A stretch of 34,016 nucleotides of DNA, from NCBI GenBank assembly GCA_947455605.1, contig CANGOX010000031.1, forward strand, positions 1 through 34,016, in the 5' to 3' direction. The position numbers and the translations under genes are program-made. Shown piece by piece: positions 25,200 through 33,573 of the stretch. Source of the stretch: Chitinophagaceae bacterium (GTDB lineage: Bacteria; Bacteroidota; Bacteroidia; Chitinophagales; Chitinophagaceae). The stretch's first letter is position 1, and every line of letters starts with the position of its first letter. The notes under the pieces were generated by a model. The model saw nothing but the letters and a program-made list of their open reading frames with translations. It did no database searches and was not told the DNA's origin.

Positions 25200-26393
25200 A
25201 TGAAAAACATTGCCATGCTCGGCTCCGGATTTATCGGGCGATTTTATGCAGATTCTTTACAAGGTTACAGAAGCAGAGATAAAGTGATCAGCATCTATTC
25301 CCGAAGGGAAGAGAGTGCGAAAAAATTTGCAGAAGATTATGGCTGCACACACTGGACCACTACCCTGGAAGAATCCATTGCACATCCCGATGTAGATATA
25401 GTTTGTATTGCCTTACCCAACAATCTGCACGAAGCGGCTGTAATGCTTTGCTGTAAGCACAAGAAAGCGGTAATGACCACCAAACCCCTTGGCCGTAATG
25501 CAGAAGAAGCCAAACGCATGTTACTCGCGGTGGAAGAAGCGGGTATCTTCAATGGATATCTTGAGGACCTTGTATATACTCCCAAGTTTATTAAGGCAAG
25601 TCAGAGTGTTCGAGAAGGTGCATTGGGCCGGATCTTATGGGCCAAATCAAGAGAAACGCATCCCGGCCCGCATAGCGATTGGTTTTGGGATATTGAACAG
25701 GCAGGTGGCGGCTGTATACTCGATCTGGGTTGTCATTGTGTAGAGATCACCAGAAGTTATATCGGAAAAGATATCAAACCGGTGGAAGTGATGTGTTGGG
25801 CAGATACTCAGGTAAAACCAATTGATGCAGAAGATCATGCGATCGGTTTGGTGAAATATGAGAACGGTGCCATCGGACAATTTGAAGTAAGCTGGACATT
25901 TCGTGGCGGTCTCGATCTGCGTGATGAAGTAATGGGAACCGAAGGCACCATCTGGATCAATAGTTTTCTGCGTACAGGTTTTGATATGTTCACTACCGGC
26001 AAGGGCGGCGATTATATTGCAGAGAAAGCAGAAAGCAATAGCGGCTGGTTATTTCCGGTAGGTGATGAATTGAATGAACTTGGTTATAATCATATGTTCA
26101 TGGATATGTTTAACGCCATGGAAAAAGGTGAGGCACCGAAAGAAACGTTTTATGACGGATATGTGGTGAATGCGATCCTTGATGCTGCGTATCGTTCAGC
26201 CAAAACAAAGATCTGGGAGCCTGTACAACTGGATATCTGGAGAGGAAAAACCGGATTATCCAAAGAAAGCCATCTCGTAGAATATGATGCCGATCACTAC
26301 CTGGTGAAAGAAGAGATGACACATTACGGAGCGAAGAAACTTATTCTTAAAAATAAACAATCCGGAAAGATCATCGAGAGGATCCTTGAATAA
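25200..26393 (+). CDS. Gfo/Idh/MocA-family oxidoreductase
   Basis: A 397-residue NAD(P)-dependent sugar oxidoreductase. A Rossmann motif GSGFIG (8-13) begins the protein, TTKPLG contains the conserved lysine (K95), and D175 and H179 in DLGCHCVEI complete the usual catalytic set. No signal peptide, so it is cytoplasmic, although many Bacteroidota relatives are Tat-exported. It probably oxidises or reduces a hydroxyl of a sugar or inositol delivered by the upstream permease. The C-terminal 45 residues (SHLVEYDADHYLVKEEMT) extend beyond the minimal family. Confidence 0.9.
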   Translation: MKNIAMLGSGFIGRFYADSLQGYRSRDKVISIYSRREESAKKFAEDYGCTHWTTTLEESIAHPDVDIVCIALPNNLHEAAVMLCCKHKKAVMTTKPLGRNAEEAKRMLLAVEEAGIFNGYLEDLVYTPKFIKASQSVREGALGRILWAKSRETHPGPHSDWFWDIEQAGGGCILDLGCHCVEITRSYIGKDIKPVEVMCWADTQVKPIDAEDHAIGLVKYENGAIGQFEVSWTFRGGLDLRDEVMGTEGTIWINSFLRTGFDMFTTGKGGDYIAEKAESNSGWLFPVGDELNELGYNHMFMDMFNAMEKGEAPKETFYDGYVVNAILDAAYRSAKTKIWEPVQLDIWRGKTGLSKESHLVEYDADHYLVKEEMTHYGAKKLILKNKQSGKIIERILE

Positions 26394-26398
26394 TCTTA

Positions 26399-26514
26399 GA
26401 TGAACAAAGAACAGATGAACAAGGAACGGACGAACAAGGAACAGAAGAATAGGAAACGAAAAACGGGAGATCATACTTCCTAAGATTTCGTCGGTTCATC
26501 TGTTCCTTGTTCAT
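26399..26514. repeat. Inverted repeat G with a 15-bp tandem (GATGAACAAGGAACA)
   Basis: Four 15-base units lie at 26399-26458 (GATGAACAAAGAACA and three variants). The opposite arm GTTCATCTGTTCCTTGTTCAT (26494-26514) pairs with 26400-26420 with one mismatch. The repeat starts 5 bases after the oxidoreductase stop and fills most of the gap to the PQQ dehydrogenase. Confidence 0.85.
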
Positions 26515-26537
26515 TAGTTCAATAATACAAGCAAGCT

Positions 26538-28709
26538 ATGCATACTCCCTCTGCTAAATTATTGGCCATTCTTTTTTTATCGTTGCTGCTCAACGCATGC
26601 AGATCCAATAATGAAACCGAATGGAATGTATACGGAGGAAACAAAGCTGCAACCCACTATTCTCCTTTAAAAGGAATTGACACTTCTAATGTAACCCAAC
26701 TGCAACCAGCCTGGGCATATCATACCGGTGATGCAGAAGAAAAAACACAGATCCAGGTTAACCCCATCATCATCAACGGTATTCTCTACGGTGTATCGCC
26801 CAAATTAAAATTGTTTGCGTTAGATGCTGCCAGCGGGAAAGAGAAATGGGTATTCGATCCAATCGACAATTCATCAACTGCAAATAAGGGAAAGGGCTAT
26901 TTTTCGATGAATGTTTGCAGAGGCGTAACTTATTACAGCGATCATGGCAAAGATGCCCGTATCTTCTATTCAGCAGCGTCTTCGCTTTTTTGTATTGATG
27001 CGGTAACAGGTAAACCCATAAACGGATTTGCTGATCATGGCAAACTCGATCTGCACAATGATCTTAACAGAGATGTGAAAGATCTCTATGTTGCCTCTAC
27101 TACACCCGGCATAATTTATAAAGACCTGCTCATCATTGGCACAAGGGTAGATGAAGGAGCTGCAGCGGCACCCGGACATATCCGTGCTTACGATGTACAC
27201 ACAGGAAAACTGAGATGGATCTTTCATACCATTCCCCATCCCGGTGAAGCAGGTTATGAATCATGGAACGATAAGGAGGCTTACAAACATATAGGTGGTG
27301 CCAACTCCTGGGCCGGATTTAGTCTGGATGAAGAGAAGGGTATTTTATTTGCACCGATCGGTTCAGCTTCCTACGATTTTTATGGCGGCAAAAGATTAGG
27401 GCAGGATCTGTATGCCAATTCTGTTCTGGCACTGGATGCAGCTACCGGTAAACGTATCTGGCATTATCAAACGGTGCATCATGATATCTGGGACCGCGAC
27501 CTGCCAACTGCACCGGTATTGGTGAATATGATCAAAGAAGGTAAAAGAATAGAAGCCATCGCTCAAACCACCAAATCAGGTTTTGTTTTTTTACTCGATA
27601 GAAAAACAGGCGTACCCGTTTATCCGATCAAAGAAATACCTGTTCAGACAGAAACTGAATTAGCAGGAGAAAAACCATGGCCCACTCAACCGATGCCTGA
27701 TTTTCCAACACCTTTTGTACGACAGTTATTAACGGAGAAAGACCTCAATCATCTTATACCCGATTCATCCTACCAGGATCTTAAGAAGAGATGGGCAGCA
27801 ACCAATCACGATCATATTTTTCATCCCCCATCCAAAAAAGGAACGGTTATTTTTCCTGGGTATGACGGTGGTGCCGAATGGGGCGGGCCCGCATTTGACT
27901 CAAGTACCGGATTACTGTATGTAAATGCAAGTGAAATGCCATGGATATTAACCATGGTGGAGGTAAGCAACAAAGCTCCTTTGAAAGAAAATAACCTGGA
28001 TGCAGGCAAACGCTTGTATAAAACCACCTGTATGAACTGTCATGGTCCTGAACAACTGGGTAGCGGCAATTATCCTCCTTTGGTAGATATCAATAAAAAA
28101 TATACCGAGGACTCTTTCAAGTTATTACTGGTTACAGGGAGAAGGATGATGCCGGCTCTGAAACAATTAAGTGAAGGAGAAAAGGATGCTTTGGCTTCTT
28201 TTATACTGGATCTCAAATCCAAACAAAAGAAAACTTTTGTGGCACCCCCTAAAGTAATTGACCCTTATTTGAAAATGCCTTACACATCAACCGGTTATCA
28301 TAAATTCCTTACCAAAGAAGGATACCCGGCTGTTGATACACCATGGGGAACCTTGAACGCAATTAACCTGAACACCGGAAAAATAGAATGGAAACAAACC
28401 CTGGGCGATTATCCTGAGTTAAAAGCCAAAGGCATCCATTCCGGTACAGAAAACTATGGAGGACCGGTAGTAACCGCTGGTGGTCTGTTATTCATTGCTG
28501 CCACCAGTGATAAAAAGATCCGCGCTTTCAATAAACGAACCGGTAAACTTTTATGGGAACATGATCTGCCTGCTTCCGGATTTGCCACACCTGCTGTATA
28601 TGAGAAAGATGGCAAACAGTTTATTGTAATTGCCTGCGGTGGAGGAAAACTGGGCAAAGCATCCGGGGATAGTTATGTTGCTTTTTCATTGGGAGGGTTA
28701 AAGTGGTAA
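26538..28709 (+). CDS. PQQ-dependent dehydrogenase with inserted cytochrome c domain
   Basis: A 723-residue lipoprotein (lipobox LLNAC, C21). Propeller blades carry repeated LDAATGKRIWHY- and DVHTGKLRWIFH-type motifs, and HHDIWDRDLPTAP (314-326) is the signature of quinoprotein glucose/polyol dehydrogenases. A cytochrome c domain is inserted late in the propeller, at about residues 485-560: CMNCH (498-502) binds heme and M537/M538 in GRRMMPA is the likely axial ligand. The propeller then resumes (WGTLNAINLNTGKIEWKQT). The inserted heme could pass electrons from PQQ into the respiratory chain. Substrate unknown, probably a sugar or polyol in the periplasm. No clear TAnnTTTG upstream. Confidence 0.9.
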   Translation: MHTPSAKLLAILFLSLLLNACRSNNETEWNVYGGNKAATHYSPLKGIDTSNVTQLQPAWAYHTGDAEEKTQIQVNPIIINGILYGVSPKLKLFALDAASGKEKWVFDPIDNSSTANKGKGYFSMNVCRGVTYYSDHGKDARIFYSAASSLFCIDAVTGKPINGFADHGKLDLHNDLNRDVKDLYVASTTPGIIYKDLLIIGTRVDEGAAAAPGHIRAYDVHTGKLRWIFHTIPHPGEAGYESWNDKEAYKHIGGANSWAGFSLDEEKGILFAPIGSASYDFYGGKRLGQDLYANSVLALDAATGKRIWHYQTVHHDIWDRDLPTAPVLVNMIKEGKRIEAIAQTTKSGFVFLLDRKTGVPVYPIKEIPVQTETELAGEKPWPTQPMPDFPTPFVRQLLTEKDLNHLIPDSSYQDLKKRWAATNHDHIFHPPSKKGTVIFPGYDGGAEWGGPAFDSSTGLLYVNASEMPWILTMVEVSNKAPLKENNLDAGKRLYKTTCMNCHGPEQLGSGNYPPLVDINKKYTEDSFKLLLVTGRRMMPALKQLSEGEKDALASFILDLKSKQKKTFVAPPKVIDPYLKMPYTSTGYHKFLTKEGYPAVDTPWGTLNAINLNTGKIEWKQTLGDYPELKAKGIHSGTENYGGPVVTAGGLLFIAATSDKKIRAFNKRTGKLLWEHDLPASGFATPAVYEKDGKQFIVIACGGGKLGKASGDSYVAFSLGGLKW

Positions 28710-28775
28710 AGAGGATAAAAAAGTTGTTGACTATTTTAACCGCTTTAACTACTTTAACTAACTTGACCCCTTAAC
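28695..28775. repeat. Inverted repeat H (GTTAAAG word)
   Basis: The last codons of the PQQ gene (GGGTTAAAGTGGTAAAG, from 28695) are imperfectly complementary to CTTTAACTACTTTAACTAAC and the bases around it (28743-28775). Both arms repeat GTTAAA with two- or three-base spacers. It is the same word family as the single arm at 33500-33531. Confidence 0.6.
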
Positions 28776-28807
28776 ATTAAACAATCCAATCACTTAATAA
28801 AAATACT

Positions 28808-29128
28808 ATGCTGTCACAGGATCTATTCATCCACCATGTCTATTTCTGGCTCGAACATCCACACAAAACCGAAGAACACACTGCCATGCTGGAAGGACTG
28901 CAGGCATTAAGTAAAGTGCCTTCTATTCAGCAGTTTCATATTGGTGTACCTGCATCAACCAATCGTGATGTGATCGATACCAGTTACCAGTTTTCATGGT
29001 TGGCTATCTTCCCAACCAAAGAAGCACAGGATGCTTACCAGGTGGATCCTATCCATTTACATTTTGTAGATACCTGTAAACATTTGTGGAAGAAAGTGAG
29101 TGTATTGGATTCTGTGGGAGCTTATTAA
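28808..29128 (+). CDS. Dabb (stress-responsive alpha/beta barrel) domain protein
   Basis: A 106-residue single-domain protein: IHHVYFWLEHP at the start, then HIGVPASTNRDVIDTSYQFSW and DPIHLHFVDTCKHLW. This matches the Dabb ferredoxin-like fold, which dimerises and is found in proteins of varied function. No signal peptide. Its presence beside PQQ, ThuA and Gfo/Idh genes is recurrent in Bacteroidota sugar loci as I recall, but its role is unknown. It converges with the GH3 gene. Confidence 0.83.
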   Translation: MLSQDLFIHHVYFWLEHPHKTEEHTAMLEGLQALSKVPSIQQFHIGVPASTNRDVIDTSYQFSWLAIFPTKEAQDAYQVDPIHLHFVDTCKHLWKKVSVLDSVGAY

Positions 29129-29133
29129 AAATC

Positions 29134-29228
29134 CGTCCTTGCGAGGAACGAAGCAATCTGTGCTATAAATACCGGTGATACCGAAATTTGCAACACAGTT
29201 TGCTTCGTCGTTCCTCCTCGCAATGACG
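29134..29228. terminator. Inverted repeat I (TTGCGAGGAACGAAGCAA), bidirectional
   Basis: The left arm 29134-29162 and right arm 29194-29228 pair with two 3-base insertions and two mismatches. It fills the convergent gap exactly: 5 bases after the Dabb stop and ending at the base before the GH3 stop. The CGTCATTGCGAGGA word is one I recall as a dispersed element in several unrelated bacterial genomes. Confidence 0.75.
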
Positions 29229-31502
29229 TTATTTACTCCACTGCAATTCCGCCGACTGCACATTGGAAGAATTGGTTCCGATATGCACAATGAATTTACC
29301 CGGCTCCCATATTTTTTTCAGCTCACTATTATAGAAGGATAATTGTTCTGTAGTGATCACAAAACTGATCTCTTTGGATTCTCCTGGCTGCAGCATGATT
29401 TTCTGAAATCCTTTCAGGTCCTTTACTGCACGGGTTACGCTGGCAACAGGATCGGTAATATATAATTGAACCACTTCTTCACCGGCATATTTACCGGCAT
29501 TGGTTAAAGTAACCGTAGCGGTCAGCTTCTCCTCCCCTTTCAGATTTGTTTTACTCAGCATTACCGGACTGTATTCAAACTTTGTATAACTCAATCCATA
29601 TCCAAAAGGATATAAGGGATCATTGGATTCATCGAGGTAATTGGATTTATACTTAGGAAACCCTGTGCCGTCAAAAGGACGTCCAGTGGTTTTATGGTTG
29701 TAGTAGATGGGGATCTGTCCAACACTTCTTGGGAAAGTAGCCGTGATCTTACCGGATGGGTTATAATTTCCGAACAGTACATCTGCGATAGCATTTCCAC
29801 CTTCTGTTCCCGGTGCCCATACGTCGAGAATTGCATGGGCATGTTCATTTTCCCAAACCAGGGTTAAGGGTCTACCGTTAAACAGAACGATCACCAGGGG
29901 CTTTCCTGTTTTGGCCAATGCTTTTAAGAGGTCCTGCTGACTGGCAGGTATACTGATATCAGCACGGCTAGCGGCTTCGCCCGACATATTGGAAGTTTCT
30001 CCCACAACAGCCACCACTACATCAGCTTTATTAGCAGCAGCAACAGCTTCATCGATCATATCGGCAGATGATCTTGGATCGATCTCCGCCTCAACTCCCA
30101 GGGCATTCACTCTTTTAAGGAACAAAGCCGTATCATTTGTAAAATTCGCTCCTTTCGCAGTAATGATATTGATACTGTTTCCGGCAACATTTTTTATACC
30201 TTCCAAAACAGAAACGGATTGTTTCCAATCGCCTGCCACTACCCATGTGCCCAGCATATTTCTTTTGTTATCTGCCAATGGTCCAACCAGTGCAATGGTT
30301 CCTGATTTCTTCAGCGGTAACAACTGTTTATCGTTCTTTAACAGCACCATACTATGTGCAGCAATATTTCTTGCAGCGGCACGGTTGGCAGGAGTTAAAA
30401 TGTCTTTAGCAGGTCTTGTTTCATCTATATAACGATATGGATCATCAAATAATCCCAGTTTAAATTTCCCTTCCAGTATTCTTAAACAGGCCTGGTCAAT
30501 ATCTGCCATCGAAACCTTTCCTTCTTTCAATGATTTACCCAATGTGTTTAATAAACCCTCTCCCACCATATCCATATCCAGTCCGGCTTTCAGCGATTGG
30601 GCAGATACGGTTTGCAGATCGCCCACACCATGATTCACCATTTCATTCAGAGAAGTGTAATCAGAAACCACAAATCCTTTAAAGCCCCATTGTTTGCGCA
30701 GCAGATCCGTTAATAACCATTTATTACCTGTAGCCGGCACCCCATCAATTTCATTGAAGGAACTCATGAAACTTCCCGCACCTGCATCAACAGCGGCTTT
30801 ATATGGAGGTAGATAATATTCATACATTTTAATGCGGCTCATATCCACCGTATTGTATTCACGTCCGGCTTCTGCCCCACCGTATAAAGCAAAGTGTTTT
30901 ACACAGGCCATTAAGGTATTGTTCTTAGACAGGTCCGTACCCTGGTATCCACGCACCATGGCTTTTGCGATCTCACCACCTAAATACGGATCTTCACCTG
31001 AACCTTCTGAGATCCTTCCCCAGCGGGCATCGCGGGCAATGTCTACCATGGGTGAGAAAGCCCAGTTCAATCCATCGGCGGTACCTTCTAAGGCAGCAAT
31101 TTTTGCAGACTGTTCTATCAATCCCATATCCCAGGAAGCAGCTAATCCTAAAGGGATCGGGAAGATGGTTTTATGTCCGTGTATAATATCCAATCCAAAG
31201 ATCATCGGAATATGGAGTCTCGTATTTTTTACAGCCAGGTCCTGCGCCTTACGGATCTGATCCGGGCCCCAGAAACCAAACAGTCCTCCTACTTTTCCAC
31301 TCTTGATCTTTGATTCCACATCGGTGCTTACCACAGAACCGGTTACAGCTGCACCGCCGGGTATGATCAGATTTAACTGGCCGAGTTTTTCTTCCAGTGT
31401 CATTTTAGCCAATAAAGCTTTGGCTTTTGATGAGATATCATTTTGAGAGAAGGATGGATAGCTGAGCAGTACAATGACACACAGCGTGAGCATTTTTTTC
31501 AT
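29229..31502 (-). CDS. bglX: Periplasmic beta-glucosidase, GH3
   Basis: A 757-residue exported enzyme (signal MKKMLTLCVIVLLSYPSFSQ). The N-terminal barrel contains GLDIIHGHKTIFPIPLGLA, PMVDIARDARWGR, KHFALYGGAE and the catalytic nucleophile D281 in GFVVSDYTS. The second alpha/beta domain (about 395-600) carries VVGETSNMSGEA, where the acid/base glutamate is expected. A fibronectin-III-like domain closes the protein (about 670-750). It releases glucose from the non-reducing end of beta-glucosides in the periplasm. The first ATG gives the signal peptide; M4 is an alternative. Confidence 0.94.
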   Translation of the reverse strand: MKKMLTLCVIVLLSYPSFSQNDISSKAKALLAKMTLEEKLGQLNLIIPGGAAVTGSVVSTDVESKIKSGKVGGLFGFWGPDQIRKAQDLAVKNTRLHIPMIFGLDIIHGHKTIFPIPLGLAASWDMGLIEQSAKIAALEGTADGLNWAFSPMVDIARDARWGRISEGSGEDPYLGGEIAKAMVRGYQGTDLSKNNTLMACVKHFALYGGAEAGREYNTVDMSRIKMYEYYLPPYKAAVDAGAGSFMSSFNEIDGVPATGNKWLLTDLLRKQWGFKGFVVSDYTSLNEMVNHGVGDLQTVSAQSLKAGLDMDMVGEGLLNTLGKSLKEGKVSMADIDQACLRILEGKFKLGLFDDPYRYIDETRPAKDILTPANRAAARNIAAHSMVLLKNDKQLLPLKKSGTIALVGPLADNKRNMLGTWVVAGDWKQSVSVLEGIKNVAGNSINIITAKGANFTNDTALFLKRVNALGVEAEIDPRSSADMIDEAVAAANKADVVVAVVGETSNMSGEAASRADISIPASQQDLLKALAKTGKPLVIVLFNGRPLTLVWENEHAHAILDVWAPGTEGGNAIADVLFGNYNPSGKITATFPRSVGQIPIYYNHKTTGRPFDGTGFPKYKSNYLDESNDPLYPFGYGLSYTKFEYSPVMLSKTNLKGEEKLTATVTLTNAGKYAGEEVVQLYITDPVASVTRAVKDLKGFQKIMLQPGESKEISFVITTEQLSFYNSELKKIWEPGKFIVHIGTNSSNVQSAELQWSK

Positions 31503-31603
31503 AATGGCATGTTTGATCGGTGAAAGCAGGCAAACCAGCCTGCGGGATAACCTGAAAATAGAAAATAATATCTAGTCCCGGCCTGATATATATCAGGAAA
31601 ACA

Positions 31604-31636
31604 AAAAGACCTGAAGAAAAGTTCAACAGGCCTTTT
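31604..31636 (-). terminator. Terminator of the sugar isomerase-like gene
   Basis: AAAAGACCTG (31604-31613) pairs with CAGGCCTTTT (31627-31636) with one G-U-type mismatch; T-rich runs flank both sides. It lies about 50 bases after the stop of the Tat-exported protein. Next to it are a perfect palindrome CCTGATATATATCAGG (31582-31597) and GCAGGC/GCCTGC (about 31526-31543), both in the GH3 upstream region. Confidence 0.65.
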
Positions 31637-31687
31637 GTTTTCCCGCAGGGGATGCGGGGATTGCTTGCTTGCATTATATAGAAAAGC

Positions 31688-32617
31688 TTATTTCAGCAGA
31701 TTGCGCAGGTTTTGATAACTGGTAGCGATATTCTCAAAAGGCTTGGGTGCACCATCCTGTTCGATAAAGAAATATTTCATTCCTGCGTCTTTGGCATGCT
31801 CAAAAATGCGTTTGAAATCAAATGAGCCCTTACCTACTTCCAGGATCTGTTCAAATTTGGCATCCATGTCCTTTACATGCCAGAGATGGAAACGGCCGGG
31901 ATTGGCTTTGAACATGGCAACCGGGTCTTTCCCGGCTTTCATTGCCCAACCCAGATCGAGCTCCATTTTTACCAGGCTCTTATCGGTTTGTGATAAGATC
32001 ATATCGTATGGGATCTCTCCTTCCACCGGTCTGAATTCTGCATCATGATTATGATAGGCAAAAAGCAGTCCTGCTTTCTTTGCGGCTTCCGCTGTTTTAT
32101 TCAACACTTCTATTGAAGATTTGATCTCATCAAGGGTACCGATGGGTGTATTGGCACAAACCAGATATTTAACACCGCCTTCTGCTGCCTGGTCTACCAG
32201 TTCCTGGTAATGATCACGCAGGTTCTTCATGGGCGGGATCACTAATGGCTTACCATCTGCCTGTACCGGCATTTTAGCACCCGGAGGTAATTTAAACGGT
32301 GCACCCAAAACATGGTGCGAACGCCAGTTCATACCCAGGTTCTTTAAAGTGGCTGCAAATTCTTTTGGCTGCATGCCATAGAACCCTCCTTTTTTACTGA
32401 AGGCAGATTCGATCTCGGTATAACCAATAGCTGCGATCTTTTTCAGGTTGCCGGATACATCATCATCAAATACACTGAACAATGTGTAAAGCTGAAGTCC
32501 CATACCTGGCATACCGGCTTTGTTCGCCAGCGCATTGGCCAGCAGGTCTTTGTTAAGCAACAAGCTGCCCAAAGCAATGGCCGATGTATTTTTCAGAAAA
32601 TTTCTGCGGTTATTCAT
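31688..32617 (-). CDS. Tat-exported sugar phosphate isomerase/epimerase-like protein
   Basis: A 309-residue TIM barrel of the xylose-isomerase-like (AP_endonuc_2) family. The N-terminus has a twin-arginine signal (RRNFLKN, then IALGSLLLNKDLLANA), so it is folded before export. Metal-site segments are recognisable: IGYTEIES (E70), YHNHDAEF, KMELDLGWA, HVKDMD and FFIEQDG. Export makes a sugar-phosphate substrate unlikely; related proteins act on keto-sugars or unphosphorylated sugars. The start at 32617 puts the RR motif at residues 4-5; an ATG five codons upstream is possible. It is divergent from the Nudix regulator. Confidence 0.88.
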   Translation of the reverse strand: MNNRRNFLKNTSAIALGSLLLNKDLLANALANKAGMPGMGLQLYTLFSVFDDDVSGNLKKIAAIGYTEIESAFSKKGGFYGMQPKEFAATLKNLGMNWRSHHVLGAPFKLPPGAKMPVQADGKPLVIPPMKNLRDHYQELVDQAAEGGVKYLVCANTPIGTLDEIKSSIEVLNKTAEAAKKAGLLFAYHNHDAEFRPVEGEIPYDMILSQTDKSLVKMELDLGWAMKAGKDPVAMFKANPGRFHLWHVKDMDAKFEQILEVGKGSFDFKRIFEHAKDAGMKYFFIEQDGAPKPFENIATSYQNLRNLLK

Positions 32618-32719
32618 ACGTAGTTTTTGCATTCATTGCGTCTATATGACACAATGATAACTATTAAATTTGAAAATCCAAATGGCAGCACCTGAATTTT
32701 ATACTATTTTTAGCTCTGA

Positions 32720-33493
32720 ATGAGACCAGAAAGAACCATACAGGACATAGTACAGGAAGGTGGCAAATACTTTATGCCTTCTGTATCATTGGATTGCGTC
32801 ATTTTTGGCTTTCATGAGAATGAGCTGAAGGTTTTGCTGCTGAAAATGAAAAACATGGACCAATGGGCACTTCCCGGTGGTTTTATCTATAAGGACGAGG
32901 ATATTGAAGATGCAGCCACCCGGGTATTAAGGGAAAGGACCGGCCTCCATGATATCTTCCTGCAGCAGTTCAAAGTATTTGGCCTGCCCAACCGTTCCGA
33001 TAAAAAACACCATCTCAACATCATGAAAAAAGATGGTATCAAAGTAGGGAAAGACCACTGGTTGATCCAGCGTTTTATTACGGTAGGTTTTTATGCTTTG
33101 GTTGATTTTGCCGTTGTGATACCTGAACCCGATATGAATTCGGTAAGTTGCGAATGGCATGAGATTCACAGTATCTCCGAACTCTTTATGGACCACAAGG
33201 ATATCCTCGACAATGCGCTCGAAACACTTCGATTACAATTAAACCATCAACCGATCGGGTATAATTTACTGCCACAGAAATTTACGATGCCTGAATTGCA
33301 GAAATTATATGAGACCATCCTGGATAAAAAATTAGACCGCAGAAATTTTCAAAGAAGGATGAACGGATTCGGTTTTGTAAAACGTTTAAAAGAAACCCGC
33401 AAGGGCGGTGCACATAAAGCACCCTTCCTTTACAATTTCGATCTTCGAAAGTATAAGAAGGCCTTGCAGGAAGGATTGCAGGGTGGTTGGTAG
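32720..33493 (+). CDS. Nudix-related transcriptional regulator (NrtR/AraR type)
   Basis: A 257-residue protein with a Nudix fold (about 18-155) and a C-terminal winged helix (about 180-250: KFTMPELQKLYETILDKK, RRNFQRRM). The Nudix box (G54-L76) keeps E60 and R68, but the glutamate after R68 is V69 and one of the EE pair is R73, so hydrolysis is probably lost. This is the pattern of NrtR-family regulators that bind a ligand, such as AraR of Bacteroides. Given its neighbours, it probably senses a sugar and controls the divergent isomerase-like and GH3 genes. A small dyad ATTTG-N6-CAAAT (32668-32683) lies in the shared gap. Confidence 0.9.
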   Translation: MRPERTIQDIVQEGGKYFMPSVSLDCVIFGFHENELKVLLLKMKNMDQWALPGGFIYKDEDIEDAATRVLRERTGLHDIFLQQFKVFGLPNRSDKKHHLNIMKKDGIKVGKDHWLIQRFITVGFYALVDFAVVIPEPDMNSVSCEWHEIHSISELFMDHKDILDNALETLRLQLNHQPIGYNLLPQKFTMPELQKLYETILDKKLDRRNFQRRMNGFGFVKRLKETRKGGAHKAPFLYNFDLRKYKKALQEGLQGGW

Positions 33494-33499
33494 CTTTCT

Positions 33500-33531
33500 G
33501 GTTAAAATAGTTAAAAGGGTTAAAGCAGTTA
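33500..33531. repeat. Single arm of a GTTAAA-word repeat
   Basis: GGTTAAAATAGTTAAAAGGG and the following TTAAAGCAGTTA form a run of GTTAAA words starting 6 bases after the regulator stop. No complementary arm is seen nearby. It matches the words at 28695-28775. Confidence 0.6.
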
Positions 33532-33573
33532 CCCGTTTCTGATAATTTTATTTGTAAATCAACGCACCCATTC

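Noticed and set aside
26399..26458. Possible CRISPR-like or VNTR array
   Set aside because: The 15-base units are contiguous with no spacers and no cas genes are present; it is one arm of an inverted repeat.
32668..32683. ATTTG-N6-CAAAT as a defined operator of the Nudix regulator
   Set aside because: The arms are only five bases in AT-rich DNA, so chance is likely; noted in the regulator entry but not listed as a feature.
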